A stretch of 64,000 bases of DNA from Paraburkholderia hiiakae (GTDB taxonomy: Bacteria; Pseudomonadota; Gammaproteobacteria; Burkholderiales; Burkholderiaceae), in NCBI RefSeq assembly GCF_904848665.1, contig NZ_CAJHCQ010000027.1, positions 49,121 through 113,120 of the forward strand, read 5' to 3'. This document shows, piece after piece, positions 16,876-26,900 of this stretch. The first letter of the stretch is position 1, and each line of letters starts with the position of its first letter. Made by a program: the position numbers and the translations under genes. Below the pieces are notes generated by a model. It was not told the origin of the DNA and made no database searches. It was given only the letters and a program-made list of their open reading frames with translations.

Positions 16876-17038
16876 GTTGGTGCTCTCAAGCGGGTTGGCG
16901 GGGCAGCAATGGCAATAGGATATGCGGGCACGCGAGCAGGATTCCCAGTCTTTCTCTCCGGTGAGGTACGGGATTCTTCGAGAGTTAGATGCATGTGGTC
17001 GCTACTGGAAGATGAAAAAGTGTAGCGGACCTTGGCGG

Positions 17039-17869
17039 TCATGGGTTCGCCGGCGCAAGCCGCCGGGAAAGTTCGCGGTCAATACGCTGAAGCACCGCGA
17101 GCGCCGTTCCCTGAAGGGTGACGGCGGTTGCTATGGCCGCATGGACATCGTGCGTATTGATACGGATAAGCGGAATGCGCAGACTTTCGGAAAACATGCG
17201 TACCGAAGGGAGCGCGAGTCCCGCGCCAATTTCGATGACCACGGGATTCTCGGGGGCGCTGCGCCAGACCTCCAATCTCAGGCGTTGCGCATTTGTGCGT
17301 GAGACCAGCCACGCCGGGTCCGAGAACAGAAGAACGTTCGGGCGCGCAGGTCCGCCGCAGCGGGCGCAACGCGGCCAATCCGCGGAATGCGTGGTTCGCA
17401 TCGACTTGCTGATTTCGCTCGCGGGCCAGATATGCGGCGAGCATGGCCGGGCGCACTGGAAATGATGAATCGAGCCGTGGCATTCGAGAATGTGCGCCTC
17501 GGTGAATCCCGCAGCCTGGAATTGCCCGTCAACGTTGCTCGTGTAGACGAACGCGCCGTGCGCCTTCTTGCGGGCCCATCCGAGCAACAGGCCGTATCCC
17601 TGATGAGGTGTGGTCCTTCGGCATACGTCCAGTGCACGGCCATAGAACTCCATTGCCATCCTCGAGTTGGCCGTAAAGCAACTTCCCTGCAACAGTTCGT
17701 GCAGGCCGTCGTTCGTCGCGCCAGGGGAGCCGAGCGTCGTCCAGACACCTTGCGATCCGCGAAAATCCGGCAGTCCGGAATCGACGCTCATGCCTGCGCC
17801 AGCGGCAATGATCAACGCGTCCGCGTCTGCGATCAAGCCGGCTGCACGGTCGATCTCGTGGGTATTCAT
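17039..17869 (-). CDS. SIR2-family NAD-dependent enzyme, copy 1
   Basis: 276 residues with the sirtuin core: GAGMSVDSGLPDFRG (NAD loop, residues 26-40), SNVDGQFQAAGF (TQN-D-like motif), the catalytic histidine in ECHGSIHHFQC, a zinc knuckle CARPC...CARCG, and EIGAGLALPSVRMF near the end. Sirtuins use NAD to deacylate lysines; in phage-defence systems SIR2 domains often hydrolyse NAD instead. The start at 17869 (MNTHEIDRA) fits the family; an ATG at 17905 would reach towards the operator. Two GGACA-N5-TGTCC operators lie just upstream. A paralogue is at 20169. Confidence 0.85.
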   Translation of the reverse strand: MNTHEIDRAAGLIADADALIIAAGAGMSVDSGLPDFRGSQGVWTTLGSPGATNDGLHELLQGSCFTANSRMAMEFYGRALDVCRRTTPHQGYGLLLGWARKKAHGAFVYTSNVDGQFQAAGFTEAHILECHGSIHHFQCARPCSPHIWPASEISKSMRTTHSADWPRCARCGGPARPNVLLFSDPAWLVSRTNAQRLRLEVWRSAPENPVVIEIGAGLALPSVRMFSESLRIPLIRINTHDVHAAIATAVTLQGTALAVLQRIDRELSRRLAPANP

Positions 17870-17917
17870 TTCGGCTTCTCCGTCGATTGATGACGGTGTA
17901 AGCATCCGGCATCAACA

Positions 17918-17932
17918 GGACAGATGCTGTCC
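17918..17932. promoter_or_regulatory. Operator A1, GGACA-N5-TGTCC
   Basis: Perfect inverted repeat GGACAGATGCTGTCC, extended by flanking AG/CT and GCATCA/TGATGC. Its centre is 56 bases upstream of the sir2 copy 1 ATG. One of seven such sites in the island; the proposed ligands are the WYL regulators. Confidence 0.75.
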
Positions 17933-17987
17933 TGATGCGAAGCACGAGGCGAGCGGCGACGCGCGTGAGACTGCAACTGGGCGATCA

Positions 17988-18002
17988 GGACATCGATTGT
18001 CC
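17988..18002. promoter_or_regulatory. Operator A2, GGACA-N5-TGTCC
   Basis: Perfect site GGACATCGATTGTCC, 70 bases centre-to-centre from A1 and 146 bases ahead of the gene at 18141. The A1/A2 pair sits in a divergent promoter region and could be bridged by one regulator dimer pair. Confidence 0.75.
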
Positions 18003-18140
18003 AGATGATGCTGGATAATCGGCTGCGTCGCAGGATGGACGCCTATTCAGACCGTACGGGCGTGCGCGCTCGCCGCAATTAAAGTCGCTAACCGGGACGC
18101 CGATATCGAGCGGTGTCCGTGAATGTTTGAGAGTTAACGA

Positions 18141-19538
18141 ATGACGAAAGACGAATATTTGACTGGGGAAGTGAAGAAGTTCGTTGTGTGGATGAGCGAG
18201 CATCTCGATAGGAAAACGTTTGCGCATGCATATCGCAACAGGAAAAGCGGCATGAAGTGGGAGTGTCGCAGCCTTTACGACGCCTATGTCCAGTACGCCT
18301 GGCGGCACGACGCCATCGATCGCCTTGGGGTGGAGGAAGGCAACACGTTCACATCGAATGCGAAAGCGCTGGCCAAACTGCAGTCCGATCTCCTGGCCGC
18401 GCTCGACTCGACGTGTAGCAACCGCGACGCGGCTGCTGCCGCAATCGACGTCATGATCTGGGGCGGTGTACGGCGCGGAAACGTTAACTGGTTGCTGCGA
18501 AACGAGGCGGGACTCGTCAAACTGATCAACGCGACCCGCCTGGCTTTCGAAGCCGGTGACACGACCCATGCCATTCTCAAGTCTGGCGAGTTGCGGTTCA
18601 ACGCGGGCATGACGAAAGTCTATTCGCTGGTATGTGGTGACTTCATCATTTACGACAGCCGGGTGGCGGCGGCTCTCGGATGGGCGGTGGTCAAGTATTG
18701 CCGGTCTCGCGGCATTTCAAGGGTGCCCGATGGACTGCGTTTCCCCTGGGCGCCGGGCTACGAGGCGACCAACGCGCGAGCTCCCAAGCAGCGCAATCCG
18801 CGTGACGGAGATCTGACTTTCCCTCGCTTGCAGTCGGGGCCGATGCATGCCGAATGGAATATGCGAGCCAACTGGATCCTGACCGACGTCCTGGCGCAGG
18901 AAGATTCGCGCCTTAGCAGCTTCTCGCTGATTGCCGATGAGGGCACGCGACTTCGAGCGCTCGAATCTGCACTGTTCATGATTGGCTACGATCTGAATCC
19001 GGCATCGGCGGGAGACGCTGTATTGGGGGATGACGGTCCGTCCGGCAATCCGCCGATTGACGACGAAGTCGCTGTCTCGGATGAACCGAGGGACGGCTGG
19101 GTTCCATGCAAGACGTTGGGAAGGGCGACGCCCTTCCGTTACCGAATCGACGCCGCCAGTATCGAAACGACGGCTGACGACGCGGTTCAAGTGCTTGAAT
19201 TTAGCGACGAGATCGTCAACAGGACTTTGACGCTTCTCGTTTCCGCGGAGGAAAACGGCGAGAAGCCATTCGGATTGCACAATAGCGCGACTGAGGCGAG
19301 AGACCCGAACGGGCGCTGGGGCATGGGCAAAGCCTACAGGCTGGCACGAAATGGGAACGGAAATGCCCCCGATACCAGCAGGCTGGTCGCGATCCTCGAG
19401 GAAGTTGGCGTACTTGAACGCGTACAGGATGAGCCGCACCTTGCATGGTGGCTTGCTACCCAAGTGGACGTCGAAAATGGTCGCGTCGATGTACGGCCGC
19501 TCCTTGATCGACACCTCTCACACGAACAGGAGGCTTGA
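18141..19538 (+). CDS. Unknown 465-aa island protein
   Basis: A long soluble protein, not recognised. The amino part is helical (MTKDEYLTGEVKKFVVWMSE), the middle has AGMTKVYSLVCGDFIIYDSR and VAAALGWAVVKYC, which reads like a small alpha/beta domain with a conserved FIIYDSRVAAALG motif seen in some unknown island proteins. A flexible linker near residue 300 leads to a carboxyl domain that ends EDEPHLAWW-like. It is divergent from sir2 copy 1 across operators A1 and A2, so the two are probably coregulated. Confidence 0.55.
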   Translation: MTKDEYLTGEVKKFVVWMSEHLDRKTFAHAYRNRKSGMKWECRSLYDAYVQYAWRHDAIDRLGVEEGNTFTSNAKALAKLQSDLLAALDSTCSNRDAAAAAIDVMIWGGVRRGNVNWLLRNEAGLVKLINATRLAFEAGDTTHAILKSGELRFNAGMTKVYSLVCGDFIIYDSRVAAALGWAVVKYCRSRGISRVPDGLRFPWAPGYEATNARAPKQRNPRDGDLTFPRLQSGPMHAEWNMRANWILTDVLAQEDSRLSSFSLIADEGTRLRALESALFMIGYDLNPASAGDAVLGDDGPSGNPPIDDEVAVSDEPRDGWVPCKTLGRATPFRYRIDAASIETTADDAVQVLEFSDEIVNRTLTLLVSAEENGEKPFGLHNSATEARDPNGRWGMGKAYRLARNGNGNAPDTSRLVAILEEVGVLERVQDEPHLAWWLATQVDVENGRVDVRPLLDRHLSHEQEA

Positions 19539-19632
19539 ATCGGCAGCTGCCGTGCGGCGAGTGCCTGCTCCAACGCCCGAGGCAAGGCGAAGCGTTGACT
19601 GCTTGCGGGTACCGTCGCGCGCAGCATGCATG

Positions 19633-19953
19633 TCAGTCCGCTTCGCCCGAGGTATCGCCGAGTTCATTCAATAGCGCGTCGAACGCCTGATTGGTCCATT
19701 CGACGATCACATTGCCGTTTGCGCTCAGTTCGATCGTCACGAAGTCCTGCGGGTGGCTCGAACGGATGCGCCAGACCAGTTGTGGTTTCGTTCGAGGGTC
19801 GACCCATGCTTCGCGGGTGGCAAGGCCTTCCAGCCTATATCGGACGAGGTAAGTCGGCGCCCGATGGCTTCGGGCTTGGCGTCGTGTGCGGTACCGTGCG
19901 AGGCGAACGAATTCCACGCTGACGAAGTCCAGACTCCCGGCTTCGATGATCAA
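19633..19953 (-). CDS. Hypothetical beta-rich protein, 106 aa
   Basis: Small protein (MIIEAGSLDFVSVEFVRLAR, then FVTIELSANGNVIVEWTNQA). No domain recognised. Its start is 65 bases from operator B and divergent from sir2 copy 2. Confidence 0.5.
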   Translation of the reverse strand: MIIEAGSLDFVSVEFVRLARYRTRRQARSHRAPTYLVRYRLEGLATREAWVDPRTKPQLVWRIRSSHPQDFVTIELSANGNVIVEWTNQAFDALLNELGDTSGEAD

Positions 19954-20017
19954 TGTGCTCCTCCTGCGACGGGTACATCCCGACTATCCGTTGGATTTCG
20001 ATTGTCCAGCGCTGTTG

Positions 20018-20032
20018 GGACAAATCGTGTCC
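20018..20032. promoter_or_regulatory. Operator B, GGACA-N5-TGTCC
   Basis: Perfect site GGACAAATCGTGTCC between the divergent 19953 and 20169 genes, centre 72 bases from the former start and 144 from the latter. A partial TTGTCC...GGGACAA repeat extends it to the left. Confidence 0.75.
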
Positions 20033-20168
20033 TTGTCGTGCGAGGGCTTCATTCACTGCGACGATCGACTGGCACCATGGCGTCAAACAAGACGCGAAAT
20101 GACGCGAGCGGCGTCTATGCTACTGGTTTGGTTGTCGAGACCCATCACAATCCCGAGGTTGCCTTTCA

Positions 20169-20993
20169 ATGACCGACAGTCAATGCTATGAGCGCGCAGT
20201 GGACTGGCTGCGTGATGCGGACGGTCTGCTGATTACCGCGGGCGCCGGAATGGGCGTGGATTCCGGCCTGCCCGATTTTCGCGGAAACGAGGGCATGTGG
20301 GCCGCGTATCCCGCCTTGGGTGACGCGAGAATCCCGTTTCAGTCCATCGCGAATCCGGATGCGTTCAAGACGGATCCGACGCTGGCCTGGGGGTTCTACG
20401 GCCACCGCCTGTCACTCTACCGTCATATTGAACCTCGTGGCGGCTTTGCCATCTTGCGTCGTTGGGCGCAACGCATGGAGCAAGGTGCATACGTATTTAC
20501 GAGCAACGTCGACGGGCAATTCCAGAAAGCGGGATTTCCTGAGGAAACTGTCGCGGAGTGTCACGGCTCCATTCACTTCCTTCAATGTGCTCAGCCGTGT
20601 TCGCAGGCTATCTGGCCGGCGGATGGATTCGAGCCGCAGGTGGACCCCGTAGCCTGCCGCTTGCTGAACGCGTTACCGCGCTGTCCGCGTTGCTCTGCTC
20701 TGGCCCGGCCGAACGTATTGATGTTCTACGACTGGAGTTGGCTCGACTCGCGCGAGGAACGCCAGCGTGCGCGGCTCGACGCCTGGCTGCGAGGATGCAC
20801 GCGTCGCGTGGTGGTTGAACTGGGCGCGGGCACTTCGCTCCCTACTGTCAGACGCTTCAGCGAGCGCTGCGGACCACGTGTCATTCGCATCAATTCGCGG
20901 GAGCCCGATATTGATCCAGACCGCGGAGTCGGGCTTCGCGGCGGCGCGCGCGACGTACTCGCGGCTCTTGACCGGCTCTGGACAGCGCGATAG
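20169..20993 (+). CDS. SIR2-family NAD-dependent enzyme, copy 2
   Basis: 274 residues, clearly paralogous to the copy at 17039: GAGMGVDSGLPDFRG (residues 25-39), SNVDGQFQKAGF, ECHGSIHFLQC with the catalytic His, CAQPC...CPRCS zinc ligands and a late ELGAGTSLPTVRRFSE. Both keep the residues expected for NAD binding and catalysis, so both are probably active. Here, unlike copy 1, a WYL regulator follows on the same strand, 87 bases downstream. Confidence 0.85.
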   Translation: MTDSQCYERAVDWLRDADGLLITAGAGMGVDSGLPDFRGNEGMWAAYPALGDARIPFQSIANPDAFKTDPTLAWGFYGHRLSLYRHIEPRGGFAILRRWAQRMEQGAYVFTSNVDGQFQKAGFPEETVAECHGSIHFLQCAQPCSQAIWPADGFEPQVDPVACRLLNALPRCPRCSALARPNVLMFYDWSWLDSREERQRARLDAWLRGCTRRVVVELGAGTSLPTVRRFSERCGPRVIRINSREPDIDPDRGVGLRGGARDVLAALDRLWTAR

Positions 20994-21080
20994 CGCGACC
21001 GCCGCCGAGGTGCCACGCTCAAGATTCAGGGCGTGGCGCCGATATTCCTGAAACCGCTCATTCCAACCCAGCGCCCTCTC

Positions 21081-22106
21081 ATGCAAGAGCTCGACCGCGA
21101 CATCATGCGTGTTCTGCCCGACGCGGCTACGCAGGACCACTATCTCACCACGCCTGAAATCCACAAGCGCATCATGGAGGACGCGCTGATGTCGGAGACG
21201 GTCACTGTCAGGACCATCAACCGGCATCTTACGAAGCTCGAAGCGAGCGGCCTGGTCGAGATGCGGCCGAGCGGCGTCGCGCTGGAATGGCGCAGAAAGG
21301 CCGGCGCAAGTGGCATGGCCGCGCGAGCGGGCGCGATGATGACATTTGACGAGGCCCTTGCGCTTCAGACACTTCGACGCTTCTCGTCGCGGCAAATTCC
21401 GGGTCTAGTGGCCGATGCATTGTCTTCGATGTTCGATGTCGCGCAAGCGCGTTTGCAGCGCACCAACAACTCGACCGAGCAGCGCTATGCGCGTTGGGCG
21501 AGCAAGGTCGCGGTGGAGAGCGGCGGATTTGCGCTCGACTATCCGGCCATCAACCGCGAAGTGTTTGCGATTGTCTCCAGGGCGCTCTTCGAGGAGCGCA
21601 ATCTCGAGATGATATATCGGCGTCGCGACAACGCGGACAACGAGACCCCGAAGACCATTCTTCCACTCGGCCTTGTCGAAGTGGGCGGGCTCGTCTATCT
21701 GGTTGGCGCGACGCCAGGCAAACCCGAGCCGACAATGTACCGGATGGATCGCCTGTGGCGGGCGAAGGCCTTGCCGGACACGTTCGTGTATCCGCCCGGT
21801 TTCTCGCTCGACGAGTACGTGAAGAGGCAGCGTCGTTTCGATTTCATGATCGAAAAGGAAGTGCTGCTGAAGTTGAAATTCGTCGCGAATGCGGGCGATC
21901 ACTTGCTCGAAGCCCCCATGGCACAGGACCAGAAAGCGTCGAGCAAGGGCGGTGCCCTCTATGTTCAGGGAACCGTCATGTTGAGCCAGCGCCTGCGCTG
22001 GTGGTTGCGCTCGTTTGGACCCAAGGTCGAAGTGCTTGGTCCGGCACCCCTGCGTGCTGAGCTGGTCGCGGAAGCGGCGCAACTCGCCCGCATGTACAGC
22101 GCGTAA
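21081..22106 (+). CDS. Winged-helix/WYL transcriptional regulator 1
   Basis: 341 residues. The winged helix-turn-helix spans about 1-75 (MQELDRDIMRVLPDAATQDH, TVRTINRHLTKLEASGLVEM). The WYL-type ligand domain is in the middle (LEMIYRRRDNAD, then LGLVEVGGLVYLVGATPGK, MYRMDRLWRAKAL) and a WCX carboxyl domain ends with QRLRWWLRSFGPKVEVLGP. WYL regulators of this build repress phage-defence operons and are thought to sense nucleic-acid fragments. I chose 21081 over 21033 because the paralogue at 36247 starts at the equivalent residue. It probably binds the GGACA-N5-TGTCC sites. Confidence 0.85.
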   Translation: MQELDRDIMRVLPDAATQDHYLTTPEIHKRIMEDALMSETVTVRTINRHLTKLEASGLVEMRPSGVALEWRRKAGASGMAARAGAMMTFDEALALQTLRRFSSRQIPGLVADALSSMFDVAQARLQRTNNSTEQRYARWASKVAVESGGFALDYPAINREVFAIVSRALFEERNLEMIYRRRDNADNETPKTILPLGLVEVGGLVYLVGATPGKPEPTMYRMDRLWRAKALPDTFVYPPGFSLDEYVKRQRRFDFMIEKEVLLKLKFVANAGDHLLEAPMAQDQKASSKGGALYVQGTVMLSQRLRWWLRSFGPKVEVLGPAPLRAELVAEAAQLARMYSA

Positions 22107-22175
22107 TGAGCGTAGGAAGTACAGGCACGGCCCACGCATTGTCGTGCTGCGACGCGGGGCGCGCTACCGCTGCGG

Positions 22176-22607
22176 CTAAGCTTGAAGCCTTGCGTGCGCC
22201 TCAGCGTGATTGTGCGCAGCCCACTCGTGAACCGCATTCACGGCGCTGGCGTAGTCGCGCCTGAAGAACCAGCGCGCGCGGGAAAGCTCCCACGAATAGC
22301 CAAAACAGCCCTTGCCGTCGACGATGAAGTACGGCTGCCGCGCCTTCACGAGGAAGCCGAGCTCCAGCTTCCACGCGAGCCGTGCCAGCCACTGTTCCAG
22401 CTCATCGAAGCAGGCGATCTGGCTGAGGCGTTTGAAGCGCAGGCCGCCTTCGCTCAACACCTCCAGCATTTCGTGGAGGTCTTGCGAGATCAGATCGCGC
22501 AGTGCGCCGAAGAACATGTCGTCGCACAGCGCAGCGTCAAGGTGAACGATGTGCTCGATTCTCACGGCGTGAGCGAAGAAGCGGCGATGGGGCGACGCGT
22601 TGTCCAT
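22176..22607 (-). CDS. Hypothetical island protein, 143 aa
   Basis: Basic soluble protein (MDNASPHRRFFAHAVRIEHI, WKLELGFLVKARQPYFIVDG, WFFRRDYASAVNAVHEWAAH). No family recognised. It is last in a three-gene minus-strand unit (23419 to 22176) and overlaps the gene before it by about 70 bases. Confidence 0.5.
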   Translation of the reverse strand: MDNASPHRRFFAHAVRIEHIVHLDAALCDDMFFGALRDLISQDLHEMLEVLSEGGLRFKRLSQIACFDELEQWLARLAWKLELGFLVKARQPYFIVDGKGCFGYSWELSRARWFFRRDYASAVNAVHEWAAHNHAEAHARLQA

Positions 22608-22914
22608 AGAGCTCTCCTGTGCGATGTGAGTCTGCCGCGCCGGGGTGCCGTATCAGCCCGGTGGTCCCAATGCTATGTGGAGGTACCTGAGGGAGCCGGT
22701 CCAGTAGCGCCTGTAATCGGCGAAGTTGCGCGTGCATGAGACCGGGCGTCGCCTCGATCTGGCGGATGCGCGAGTGCCAGTAGCCGGAACCGAAAATGGC
22801 CAGCGCGTCCGCGCACAGCACCCGCTCAAGATGGGCGATAGCTGCGTCGAGGTTCTTGACGGTGTAAGGGCTCGGCCTGTCCGATACTGGCGCATCTCGC
22901 GTTGTGGACGACAT
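22537..22914 (-). CDS. Hypothetical island protein, 125 aa
   Basis: Begins at ATG 22914 (MSSTTRDAPVSDRPSPYTVK), 13 bases after the stop of the gene before it. The coding section is NLDAAIAHLERVLCADALAI with FGSGYWHSRIRQIEATPG. The carboxyl 40 residues are low quality and overlap the next gene, so the true end may be earlier by frameshift. No family recognised. Confidence 0.45.
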   Translation of the reverse strand: MSSTTRDAPVSDRPSPYTVKNLDAAIAHLERVLCADALAIFGSGYWHSRIRQIEATPGLMHAQLRRLQALLDRLPQVPPHSIGTTGLIRHPGAADSHRTGELYGQRVAPSPLLRSRRENRAHRSP

Positions 22915-22927
22915 TTGGCTCGTCGCA

Positions 22928-23419
22928 TTACGCGCCACGGCACGGCTCCGAAATACTGCAGCGCGAGATTTCAACCGAGATCTCGCCGATCCGGACGAGT
23001 TCGTTCCAGTCGCGCGCAACACCATGTTCGTAGAGGTCGCGAAAGAGGTGGCAAATGCGCATGTCCGACAACGGGTGCAGTGACGGCTCGAGTGCGTCCC
23101 GCCAGTCTGCCCCGTACGTTCCCGCGCCCACCGCGAGGACGGGGAGTCCGTCGAGATTCGCGACGACGTTTTCATTGCAAGGATCGAAACACGGATCCGA
23201 TTCGCGAAGGACGCATTGAACATCGATTCGCAAGCCTGTCGCGTTTGGCGAGCAATCGTCACTCAGTCGCGCCGGGCGGGCTTCGTCGGGCAGAGTCGCG
23301 CAATGTTGACGAATCCAGTATTCGGCTTTCGAAAGACCGTTGTTGAGCATGCGGATTGCGACAAGATCCCTCGCGGAAAGGTCGATGAGACTTCGGTGGC
23401 CATGTGTCAATGCTGTCAT
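22928..23419 (-). CDS. Hypothetical island protein, 163 aa
   Basis: Start at MTALTHGHRSLIDLSARDLV. A helical domain with SKAEYWIRQHCATLPDEARP is followed by a cysteine-containing loop (ESDPCFDPCNENVVAN) and GLPVLAVGAGTYGADWRDAL. No family recognised. Operator C1 lies 47 bases upstream of this start, the same distance as at other island genes. Confidence 0.5.
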   Translation of the reverse strand: MTALTHGHRSLIDLSARDLVAIRMLNNGLSKAEYWIRQHCATLPDEARPARLSDDCSPNATGLRIDVQCVLRESDPCFDPCNENVVANLDGLPVLAVGAGTYGADWRDALEPSLHPLSDMRICHLFRDLYEHGVARDWNELVRIGEISVEISRCSISEPCRGA

Positions 23420-23465
23420 CCGCTTCCCCGTGCAGTGGCAATGACGCAATGATGAGGCCGCATTC

Positions 23466-23480
23466 GGACACATCATGTCC
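23466..23480. promoter_or_regulatory. Operator C1, GGACA-N5-TGTCC
   Basis: Perfect site GGACACATCATGTCC, centre 54 bases upstream of the 23419 start, in the divergent region with 23625. Confidence 0.75.
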
Positions 23481-23521
23481 CGATGACATCGCGGGACCTT
23501 GTCTTGGCTTTCTCATGCTCG

Positions 23522-23536
23522 CGACACGCTTTGTCC
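23522..23536. promoter_or_regulatory. Operator C2, one mismatch
   Basis: CGACACGCTTTGTCC differs from the consensus at the first base only. Centre 56 bases from C1 and 96 bases upstream of the 23625 start; paired sites also occur at A1/A2. Confidence 0.55.
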
Positions 23537-23624
23537 TGATGGTTGAATACGCTGATGACGTTGGGACCCGACATCGAGGTGGATCGGTGCGCGGGCAACG
23601 ACCACACTTATACGAGGCAATGCG

Positions 23625-23834
23625 ATGGCAATGGAATATCTGCGTGACGATCACTTTCGTGTGATTGGCAGCATCGAGACGAACGCTAGCGGCAAGCAGG
23701 TGGGCCGTGACGCGAAATATCAACGGGTAGGTGAGTACGACCCGCGCACGAACCAGACGCGCGACCGGCAGTTTCGCCTCGCGGGCACGGGTAACCTGCT
23801 GGCGGCCATGATCTGGCGGACGGTTGAGGAGTAG
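23625..23834 (+). CDS. Hypothetical protein, 69 aa
   Basis: Small soluble protein (MAMEYLRDDHFRVIGSIETN, then RLAGTGNLLAAMIWRTVEE). The first strand-turn-strand resembles short proteins often found near WYL regulators and SF1 helicases, but I cannot name a family. It is divergent from the 23419 unit across operators C1 and C2, and convergent with the addA-like gene. Confidence 0.5.
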   Translation: MAMEYLRDDHFRVIGSIETNASGKQVGRDAKYQRVGEYDPRTNQTRDRQFRLAGTGNLLAAMIWRTVEE

Positions 23835-23949
23835 GCCACAGGGCAGCGGATGCGGTCAGGGCGCCGTTGCCGACGCCTGATCGAGGTTTGGGACAGAAAG
23901 CGCAAACGCCGATGCAGGGCGACGTGAGCCGCCGCGCGCCGGGCATCGA

Positions 23950-26900
23950 TTACGCGGTTGCGGCGCTGACCATGGATGGCTCGACGGCGACGACGGCGCC
24001 TGTCGTCACAAACACGATCAGTGCGCGTTCTGCTCCCGTCATGTCGAGGTAGGCGCGCACCTGCGCGCGATAGTGCTCGACGGTTTTCGCATCGGGCCGC
24101 ACATCGCTTTTCCAGTCGATGACGACGGCCGGGCGGCCGTCGGGCCCGAGCGTGACGGCGTCGGCGATGCCAGCAGTTGCGGTCTCCTTGTCGTCGACCT
24201 CCTGCGCACGATAGACCGGATATTCCGCGACGAGCGCAGCGCGCAGCGGTGTGATCTCGGGCAACCCGAGCGTTCGCATGACGCAGTCGGCAAGCTCTTG
24301 TGCGGAGATCGCACTCGCGGCGTTGTTAGCGGCGAACCGCGGGAACATGCCGATCAGTTCGTTCGCGCGCGCGCTGAGCGCCGTGGCGTCGTCGTCGGTT
24401 TCGCCGCTCAGCACTTCCTCGAAAAGCTTGTGCAGGATGAGCCCGCGCTCGCGGCCGCCTTGAACCGTGGCGCTCGAGCCGGCTGCCAACGCCGCTTCGA
24501 CGTCCGCGGACGCTTCTGGCTGCACGGTCTGGAGCACGGGCCCAGAGGTGCTTTCGTCGCGGCTTGGCGCAAGCCACGTCAGCTTGCGTTTCTTGCTGGC
24601 AATGGCTTGCGCCTCGGCGGCGAACGATTCGGCCGTCTGAACATTTTCCGCAACGGTCTCGGTCGCCCTGGCAGCTACGCTCAATTGCGCGACGTCGAGC
24701 GAGGGCAGGGTATCGATTGCAAGATCGAACAGCCCGATCCAGGCGTTCGCGGGTGCCTGTGCAGCGACGCGCGGCAGCACGAGCAACTCGCGCGCACGGG
24801 TGGCGGCGACATACCAGAGCCGGATGCGCTCGCGGGCAAGCTCGTTCTTCTCGTCCTCGCGAGCCTCTGCGTAACCAGCGGGTGCGATGCCGAGAATCGG
24901 GCACCGGAAGGTGTCGGTTTTGCGGTCAGTGACTGAGCCGTCGGCGGCCTTCACGGCCGTCATTGTGTTGACCGGAATGACGACGGGCCATTCGAGACCC
25001 TTCGACGCGTGCATGGTGAGGAGCGCGACGGCCTCCTCCTGCGCGTCCGTTTGACCTTCGACCACTTTCTCTTCGTCCGACCACGCGAGCGTCATTGCTT
25101 CGGCGAATGCGCGCAGGCCGCGAACCGAGTAGGCCGTCGACAGACTGAGATACAGGTCCACGTTGGTGAGCGCACGTTCGGCCTCGCGTCCGTGACGCTC
25201 CCGCAGGACGTGACGCACACGCATGGTGTCGATCGCCTGCGAGAGCAGATCGTGCGGCGTCGTATGGTGGCTGCGGCGCGCGAGCGTCTGCAGCTTGCCG
25301 ATGACCTCCCGTGCGAGCGGATGCGTGATGGCTTCGGTGTTCACGCCGAGATCGAGGCGTGCGACGCGTGCGTCTGCGTTGCCGACGCGCGGGAGTGCCC
25401 ACACGATATCGAGCAAGTCCTCGTCTGTGAGACCGACCAGGGGCCCGCGCAATAGTGCGCCGAGCGCCAGCGTGTCCTTGCGGTCGGCAAGGACACGTGT
25501 GATCGCGATCAGATCCTGGACCTCCTGGCGGCGAAAGAGCCCCTTGCCGGCTTGCGTCGCAACCGGAATTCCGCGGCGTTCCAGCGCTTCCTCGTAGCGC
25601 CAGAGGTCGCTGCCCGTCGGCGCGAGTAAGGCGATATCGCCGGGCCTGCACGCACGCGCTTCGCCCGTGCGGCGATCCAGGACGGTTCCGCTGCCCACAA
25701 GACGCGCGCACAAATCCGCGACGGACTCGGCTTCCGCATCACGTTGCTGTGTACTGTCAGGCTCGCCGCCCGTACTCTCGACGGCGACGGCGACGGCGAC
25801 GGCGACGTCGAGCGCCGCGACGCACGGCTCGTCGCCGCGCGCGTCATGGAATGCGTCGAGCGCGGTGAAGCCCGGCTGCCCTTTGTCCGAGAGCACCGCT
25901 GCGAAACGCGCGTTCACGTAGTCGAGTATTGGCGCACACGAGCGGAAGTTGGTCGAAATCGACAGCAGGTTCTTCGCGTCTTGCGCGCGGAACGCGTCGC
26001 GTGCCTGCAGGTAAGCATTCACGTCGGCGCCGCGAAAGCGGTAGATCGCCTGCTTCGGGTCGCCGACCAGAAAGAGGGCGCCGGGTCGGATGGTGAACTG
26101 TGTCCAGTCCGCGCCGGCTGGACCGTCCGTCGGATCGCCGGACAACCGCCAGAAAATCTCCGTCTGGAGCGGGTCGGTGTCCTGGAACTCGTCGACGAGC
26201 ACATGGCGGTAGCGCTCGCCGAGCGCACGCCGCACGGGGTCGTGGTCGCGCAGCAGGTCCCGCGCGGCAAAGATCAGATCGTCGAAATCGAGCAGCGCCG
26301 CTGTGCGTTTGTAGTCGCGATAGCGTGCGAGGATCTGTCCCGCGTCGTCGACGAGCGCCGCCAGTGCCTGGCTCGCGGCCGCCTCGACGAGTGCCGCCCA
26401 GGCGTTGCCACAGGCCTGGTAGCAGTCGCTCGCCGCATCATTGAGCTGTGCGCCGTCCGCCGGGCGCAGGCTTTCCTCTCTTGCAACAGCGGACCACTTG
26501 CCCTTCTTCTTGTAGGCTCGGAATGTGCCTGCCTTCGTGTACACGCTCTCATCGGGACGCGTGACGAGAATGCGTACGAGGGCCGCGGGCGTCGTCGCAG
26601 CGGAGCCCGCCGCGAGCGTGGCGGCGAGCGCCTTCAGGTGGTCCACGATCTGCGCCGTATCGGGTTCCATCACCGCAGCGCTGCGCGCGAAGTCAGCAAA
26701 GGCCGTCGTCGCGCGCACGAACGCGTCGAGGCGTTCAGCGAGTGCCGGCGCCTCCGGCGCGCGCAGCGTGCGCCGTCGCCGCAAGTTTTCAGCGACTTTC
26801 TTGACGAGTGCCACTGTTTCGGTGGGCTTTTCCAGCACCATCTCGGCGAGCACGCTCGTCTGCGTGCCGGCGAGGCGTTCGCGCAGCCAGCCATCGACGA

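Noticed and set aside
25780..25810. GACGGC repeated several times, resembling a short tandem repeat
   Set aside because: It is a short Val-Ala codon repeat inside the addA-like gene (AVAVAVAVES) and not a separate element.
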